From Thinopyrum elongatum (taxonomy: Eukaryota > Streptophyta > Magnoliopsida > Poales > Poaceae): DNA of 64,000 nucleotides. Every line of letters starts with the position of its first letter. Within the stretch, counting starts at the first letter, position 1. The notes under the pieces were generated by a model. The model worked only from the letters and a program-made list of their open reading frames with translations. It did no database searches and was not told the DNA's origin. This document shows positions 58,962-64,000 of the stretch, piece after piece. The position numbers were made by a program, and so were the translations under genes. Location: positions 192,931,700-192,995,699 of the forward strand of contig CM022303.1 of NCBI GenBank assembly GCA_011799875.1, written 5' to 3'.

Positions 58962-59713
58962 GTTCCGTAATTCCAGAAACTCAGCACGTGTGAATGGGGC
59001 ATCTTCTTCCCCTTGATCTTCTCCATGACACTCGATGCAGTTCCTGCCATGTTAGTGGGCTAAAAAGTGGAATAGGATAATTTTTGTGGAATCACACAAC
59101 CTCACCTCTTACTTACCAAAGTTCTTATGAGTTCACATCAGATTGTGCTTCTCCCGGATGTGTTAAAGCGATTGAAAGACAAGGATCAAAGAACTAGCTT
59201 CGATTTTTGGTGGAGCTCGGTGGGGTAACAAAAAGGGGCTTGTGCTGAAATCAAGTTGATGCAAACCAATAAAATATGGGGATAGATCTGCTGCACCTTT
59301 GCACCAAGATTGAAAAACACACAACACACAAGCTTCTGAATTTTTTCTACCAAGCTGAAACTTTTGGATTTTACACAACACTTTCTTTTTCTCTCTTGAC
59401 TTTTTTGCCACTCTTTTTTTCCTTTCTTTGATTTTTTTGCCACTCTTTTTTTTCTCACTCTTTTTCCAAAGCACAACAACCAAATTTGAAAGCAATTATG
59501 AAGATGAACTTGGTGCAGATCTAACAGATGAAGAACATGCAAGGTATGCAACAACAAGGTCTCAGCACCAAAAAGGCTTGGATTTATTTTTGGTGGGGCT
59601 TTGAACTTCTAGGACAGAAAATATAGCATGAAAAACACTCGATCTAAAGGGATGATAGCAAGATAAAATTGGATAATAGATCCTACCGTGTCAACAAAGG
59701 CTCTGATGCCAGA
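58962..59713 (-). other. E7 leader and primer-binding region
   Basis: Non-coding leader between the 5' LTR and the gag-like ORF. Contains a T-rich tandem pair (GACTTTTTTGCCACTCTTTTTTT-like units at about 59396-59465) and the primer site TGGCATCAGAGC on the minus strand at 59711-59700. Confidence 0.7.
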
Positions 59714-60713
59714 TGATAGGTGGGAACCCGATGAACGAGTTCACGCCTGAGGGTGGCCCGATCTTCATGTCGTAGGATCGAATCGGGAGGGATAACTAGC
59801 TGCAAGTAGCCGGGATAACTAGCTTTATACCTGCCAAGGTTGGATGCAACCCGTACATTGGGGATGGCTGACCGAAGCTACAAGAACTCCAACCCGCTGT
59901 CCGAACAATCGCAGAACCACAAACCGGGACTAATCCCCACAAAACGGCCAGAACCGTAGAGCACGAATTAGGGGGAACCAGAGGCTCCTTCTCGCGAATC
60001 CGGATGAACTCACAAGAGCAAAGGTAGCAAGGATCTCTCGGATCTCTCTAGCAGTCTTGCTGCATAAGCTTGTAGCTGAATGGTATGACAAAAATGTTTT
60101 TTTAGAGGATGGGGGAGATGGAGTTTTATAGCAGGGACAACCCCCCTTAGCTAGGTGTGAAAATGGTTTCAAAAGTAAGCAGGTTTGCATGGCTTCCTTG
60201 GGGGAATAAGCAGTCAACTTTGGGAGTTGTTGGAGAGCTCCTCGAAAATTCACGAAGCCTTGACAGCCTAGACACCTTCCACGAGAATGACTAGTACTTT
60301 TGACTCACAACTCCAAATGATGTGAGGTTTTTTGCATTGGAAAGATAATTTGATGTAGCTTTTGTTGATGTACCCATATGGCCCCATCTCTCCACCACAT
60401 GGGTGTGGCTCAACGAAACATCAGAGGTAAAAACTGACAGCATCAGCTTCACTTGAAACTTGTTTTCTCCAAACTTGTTCCTCCAAACCGGCTGCTTCAA
60501 GAGCTCATAGGTTGTTGGATTTCTTCCATGTGATACCTAACTTCAACCAACAACAATGGAGATGAAAGTGCAGCCATGTATTCAAGATTATAGTATGAAC
60601 TTAAGTTAGCGTTCACCTAGGCATATGTTTGCTTGATTCGACTTAGTAATTCTTTCCAACTAAATTTTGCATATTTCGGAAATGTCATGTATGATGTACC
60701 GATGTGTTCATCA
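59714..60713 (-). repeat. E7 5' LTR, 1000 bp
   Basis: TGATAGGTGGGAACCCG to GTGTTCATCA on the plus strand; partner of 55911-56907. Confidence 0.95.
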
Positions 60714-61139
60714 GTTTATGAGACTTTTTGCGTTGTATGCTTCCAAGACTATTTATGACACTTTATGTGCTCTGATGTAAAACTTCTGATATGGGCTGTA
60801 ATATTATTAACTTTGCCTGCTGTACTATATTCTCTCGAAGCATTTGTTTTGCAGGTGGAATTATTGTCAGAAGTCATGAATGATTGCACTATATTCTTGT
60901 TGGATTACCTATCATCAGTGCAAATCATTACCTCGAATGATTGAAAAATCCTCCGAACAAGTTAATGAATTGCAGTGAATCTTATCTAATATCATTAACC
61001 CTGCATACATCTAGGGGGAGCATGTTTCATCATCGAGACAAGTAACGCAAGTTCACTCTTGTTCTATTTACATTTCACCTATCTATCTTCACTTCGATGA
61101 TTATCTGTTTTGTCAACAACCGCCCAAAAAGGGGGAGAT
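60714..61139 (+). other. E5 3' interior after the E7 insertion
   Basis: Non-coding sequence up to the 3' LTR. Holds CATCTAGGGGGAGCATG (near 61011) and the terminal tract CCCAAAAAGGGGGAGATTA directly before the LTR. Confidence 0.75.
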
Positions 61140-62423
61140 TATTGGTGCAATGATAGGCCCCTTATGTTTTGGAGTTTGTTGACATAAACAGTATGTGACT
61201 TATGTGTTTGCTAGTGCACATAGAGTACCAGGTCCCTGAAGTATCGAGGAGTTTGATGCAAACGACGAAGATAATCTCCCTGCGTAGCAGAGAAGGTTAT
61301 CACCGAAGATGAAGCTAACAAGAGTGACCCCTAAAAATTGCTGAAGTTCAAGCAATTGGTTCGGTGCATGTTCGAAGGAAATGACTGCGATCGAGGAAGA
61401 ATGAAGACGAGATGAAGACGTAGCATTTGTTTCGTTGTTCTTCTTCTTTCATTGAGTCATAGGACCACCGTACTATTAAGAGGGGTGCAGCGTTCGAAGT
61501 TTTGATTCTCTGATGCTAAACCCAAATCCTATGAAAGTTGTGAGAGAAATCTCTTTGTGCTCCGAGCAAATACTTGCCAGCAAGAGACTGTGATCTTCTT
61601 CGCTGCGAGAGATTTGTCTCGGACCGAGGAGTTAGCATTACTTGTACCGTTGCTCCAAAATCCGACCGTTGTGAACGTGTCGGTTGGCCATTGGCTAGAC
61701 CTCGTGTCCAAAATGGTCATTTCCCATCTGGGAAGGCTGCGGCTATAAATAGCCACCCCGCTCCGGCTTTGTCCGGTGGCTGCTGCGTTTGATTCTGAGA
61801 AGATTGTTGAGCAACCCACTCTCTGAGCGATTTGAGTTTAAAATGCACCGAGAGAAAACCCTAGAGCCGAAGAATTAGATAGTGGTTCAGCATCACGGGA
61901 ATCTAAGTTTAGTACGCTCCGCCTATTACTCTTGAGAGCTGCAAACTCTCTAGACGGTTATGTGTCAATTCCTTTAGAGACCAAGAGTTATTGTGGTTCT
62001 CGAAGAAGAAGTCTGTAAAGGTTCGGAGATCGCCTTCAAGTATATACCACGAGTAATCGACATCGGTTGACGAATCGATTGTCGAGGAGAATATGGTGAA
62101 GAGAGTTTATCTTCTGTGTTAAGTCACAACCCCTCCAACCAGACGTAGTCCTTGTGCAGAAGGACGAACTGGTCGAACAAATACCTTGTCGCCATCGAGC
62201 ATCTTCGGTTATCTCTGTCACCCATGTTTACCTTCGATGCATTTTCATTCGTGTGATTCGTGTCTATGCATGGCGTAGTTTCCTTTCGGTACTCTGTGTT
62301 AGTTCGCTGTAGTTTGTTTTTCATTCATTCCGCTGCTGGGTTCTGAGAGTTTTGAATCTTCCAAAGAAAATTTAAAACTCCCATTCACCCCCCCCCCTCT
62401 GGTAGACATACTTCGTTCCTACA
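61140..62423 (+). repeat. E5 3' LTR, 1284 bp
   Basis: TATTGGTGCAATG to TTCGTTCCTACA, followed by TSD GATCC (62424-62428). It differs from the 5' copy by scattered changes and a 12-base difference after GTTAGCATTACTTGT. Confidence 0.93.
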
Positions 62424-62428
62424 GATCC

Positions 62429-62659
62429 TCATATCATCCCTTGGTCAACCCGAGCAGTTCCAACGGCAAGCGAGAGGTAGGGAAGAAAGTTTCTCAACGT
62501 TGGTGCTACCGCCGCCGAGAGGAAAAGTAACCCTACGAAGAGGGAAAAGTAAAAATTCCGATCGCCTTTAGATGTGCTGCTTTCGCAAGACTTAACGGGC
62601 CAAAACTACACTGAAATCCATTCGTTTTTCAGTGATGCGCTGAACTGAAAGAGCCCACC
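62429..62659. other. Host flank between E5 and the Harbinger-like element
   Basis: About 230 bases without a gene or repeat that I recognise. This was contiguous with the left flank ending at 35203 before E5 inserted. Confidence 0.6.
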
Positions 62660-62662
62660 TTA

Positions 62663-63578
62663 GAGCATCTACAGCCGGACGCCTCAAACCCGCCTCATAC
62701 GCCCAGGCGGGCCACCCGGTCACGATTTTTCGACCCAGACGGGCTCCTTAAACGGGCATCAAATGTCCGGGCTGACCGACACCCCTCATATCCAGCCCAA
62801 ATATGGGGCTGATATGGGGGCGCCCGGGCACGCCCGCCACGTCGGACCCGACAACCCGACCCCACCGCAAATTGCATCAAATCCACCAAACCATTCCTCC
62901 TCCTCCTCCCGCTGCCCTCCAACATTTCCCGCGCCCGGAGCCTCGCCGTCCTCCACCCTTGCTCCCAATCCTCACCACCGGTCCCGATCCACCGTCGAAG
63001 ATCTCGTCCAGCCCGACCCAAACCGTCGCGACGGAGACGCAGTCCGCCTCGTCCATCGGCGGGGTCCCTTTGTTGGCTACGACTTGCAAGGCGGAGAACG
63101 TTGCCCGGAAGTTGCGGCGACGCCGGCAGCGAGAAAGGGAGGCGACGGCGGCGGCGCAGGGAGGTTCAGACATGGTGGAGCAGCTGTCTCCTCCGCCGCG
63201 CCTGGATCCCTGCACCCCTTCCATCCGAGTGCCGACGCGGATTACGCCATCCGGCGCCGTTGGGACAGAGGAGGATTCGACGACCGGCTGGGCCATTTTG
63301 GAGAGCTTTCCGCCCACGCATATGCCGATGGTCGACGTATGTGACTCACCGCAGCTCGTTCGGGCACGTTTGTTGAACTATGAATTGCTTTGCTTTGTTT
63401 CGAACTTTGGAATTCAGACAATTTGTATCGTATGATCGACGTGCATGGATTGCATGGATTTGGAGATTGAAATTTAAGGTATACGAATGTGCGACGCAAC
63501 ATATGAGGGACCGCCAAGCATTGTCCGCGGATGCGTCCGTGGGCAGGGCCGAATTTGTCGAGTCCGACTGTAGAGCTC
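62663..63578. mobile_element. Harbinger-like non-autonomous DNA element, 916 bp
   Basis: Left end GAGCATCTACAGCCGGAC (62663-62680); right end GTCCGACTGTAGAGCTC (63562-63578), whose inverse GAGCTCTACAGTCGGAC matches with one indel and one mismatch. TTA flanks both ends (62660-62662 and 63579-63581), the TWA-type 3-bp TSD of PIF/Harbinger elements. The interior is GC-rich with overlapping open frames (for example 62803-63435, Pro-rich then LRRRRQREREATAAAQ), which I do not accept as proven genes; no DDE transposase is present. Confidence 0.7.
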
Positions 63579-63581
63579 TTA

Positions 63582-63962
63582 CCAGCTAGACAATAGAACC
63601 CTAGAACCGCGTCGGCCGTACCAAGAGCCGTCGGCATCCCGGCACAGGGCGGTCGGCCATAAGCAAGGGGCTAGAAACGTCTCAGAAAAGAGGCTGAAGA
63701 GTATCTGGCGTAAAGAAAAGAAAACGAGAGCTGTGGAGAGAGAACTATAGAAAAGACGAGTGAAAAGGAAAGCGCGTGTACCAAACACCAACGGCTCGCA
63801 AAGGAGGAGAATCTGCTCCCACTACTGTGCGCACGCCCCGACGGCGCTGCACTAGGGTAGTAGTAGGTGCTACTGCGGAACCAGGAGGGGGGAGCGAGCG
63901 GAGTCGAGGAAGCAGCAGGGGTAGCAGGAGGAGCGCAGGAGGAGGGGAGGGGTGCGAGAGAG
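63582..63962 (+). promoter_or_regulatory. Proximal promoter and 5' UTR region of the HVA22-like gene
   Basis: Sequence between the Harbinger-like element and the start codon. The last 200 bases are purine-rich (GGAGGAG, GAAGCAGCAGG words), as in many grass 5' UTRs. I see no clear TATA box and no ACGT-core ABRE. Open minus-strand frames here (63671-63997) are shadows. Confidence 0.5.
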
Positions 63963-64000
63963 ATGGGGTCCGGATCTTTCCTCAAGGTGCTGGCCAAGAA
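63963..64000 (+). CDS. HVA22-like protein, first 12 codons (continues past the window)
   Basis: ATG at 63963 in GAGATGG context encodes MGSGSFLKVLAK, then the window ends mid-codon. Plant HVA22 a-type proteins begin Met-Gly-Ser-Gly followed by a Phe/Leu-Leu-Lys-Val-Leu stretch before the TB2/DP1/HVA22 membrane domain, and I recall no other plant family with this start. HVA22 proteins are small ER/Golgi membrane proteins of the REEP/Yop1 type; the barley founder member is induced by ABA and stress. Only the N-terminus is visible, so the call rests on 12 residues plus the gene-like GC-rich leader. Confidence 0.6.
   Translation, partial: MGSGSFLKVLAK

Larger units (their letters stand above)
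55911..60713 (-). mobile_element. E7: short non-autonomous Gypsy element, minus strand, inserted in E5
   Basis: LTRs of 1000 bp (59714-60713, 5') and 997 bp (55911-56907, 3') with ends TGATGAAC...CCTATCA on the minus strand and exact TSD GTTTA. Primer site TGGCATCAGAGC (59711-59700) two bases after the 5' LTR; polypurine tract GGGAGGGAGGA before the 3' LTR. The interior is only 2.8 kb and has no reverse transcriptase, integrase or RNase H. Near the 3' LTR it retains peptide remnants of the form ESRTT..Q.REDDE, which I know from the end of pol in grass Gypsy elements, so it is a deletion derivative of such an element. Confidence 0.92.
35204..62423 (+). mobile_element. E5: large Copia/Sirevirus element (Maximus-like), carrying E6 and E7
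   Basis: LTRs (35204-36500 and 61140-62423) with TSD GATCC enclose a tRNA-Met-type primer site, gag, pol in Copia order (protease, integrase, reverse transcriptase, RNase H), a third gene, and several AAAAAGGGGGAGA tracts. Two later insertions account for 13.4 kb; the remainder is about 13.8 kb. Copia order, the large size, the extra 3' gene and repeated polypurine tracts are the known hallmarks of Sireviruses. The name Maximus-like is tentative. Confidence 0.92.

Noticed and set aside
62763..63435. Overlapping GC-rich ORFs as host genes
   Set aside because: They lie wholly between matched Harbinger-like termini, overlap in several frames and show no conserved domain I recognise.
63671..63997. 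Minus-strand ORF opposite the HVA22-like start
   Set aside because: Purine-rich 5' UTR gives a long open antisense frame; its sequence is low-complexity Ser/Ala/Pro.

Overview
This window is repeat-rich nuclear DNA from a grass, most likely a Triticeae species (wheat, Aegilops or barley relatives). The evidence is a Copia element with Angela/BARE1-type LTRs, Athila-type LTRs opening TGATACGTCTCCAACG, Gypsy elements that carry a 'putative gypsy-type transposon' gene in antisense, and, in the last 38 bases, what looks like the first codons of a plant HVA22-like gene. Family names (Angela/BARE1, Sabrina/WHAM-like, Maximus-like) come from recognition of termini and protein motifs, not from a database search. 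There are no prokaryotic features, CRISPR arrays, rRNAs or tRNAs that I can support. | Layout. 1-3463: 5' part of a minus-strand Gypsy element (E1), with one LTR and a gag-protease frame running off the left edge. 3707-20571: a decayed plus-strand Gypsy (E2) with RNase H, integrase, a large antisense gene and a 3' LTR; its RNase H is split at 4010-12288 by a complete Athila-type non-autonomous element (E3) with target-site duplication (TSD) GTTAG. 20572-21105: the 3' end of a Copia LTR. 21106-about 23480: Athila ORF1-type coding fragment and non-coding tail. 23480-24230: repeat-rich DNA-transposon-like block. 24419-26659: broken, intron-containing B3-like gene on the minus strand. 27090-32732: hybrid Athila-type element (E4) with two different LTRs and no gag. 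32733-34450: 3' fragment of another Gypsy with an antisense gene (E8). 34451-35151: GC-rich fragment of a Harbinger-like DNA element. 35204-62423: one large Copia/Sirevirus element (E5, TSD GATCC), into which an Angela-like Copia (E6, 38616-47244) and a non-autonomous Gypsy (E7, 55911-60713, TSD GTTTA) have inserted; without them it is about 13.8 kb. 62663-63578: Harbinger-like element (TSD TTA). 63963-64000: start of the HVA22-like gene. | Order of events. E1 and E3 entered E2, and E2 interrupts an older Copia LTR. E6 and E7 entered E5, and E5 entered DNA about 1.5 kb upstream of the HVA22-like start codon. Most autonomous coding regions are broken by nonsense changes that look like C-to-T at CG or CHG sites, as expected for long-methylated, silenced DNA. 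| The least routine material is the cargo of the retroelements. E2 (antisense) and E5 (sense) each carry an extra gene that appears to have its own TATA box, untranslated first exon and strong splice sites. E8 carries a related antisense gene. E2 also holds a 69-bp array of polypurine-tract-like cores, E7 has three coding-phase tandem arrays, and diverged Athila-type LTRs share a short hairpin.
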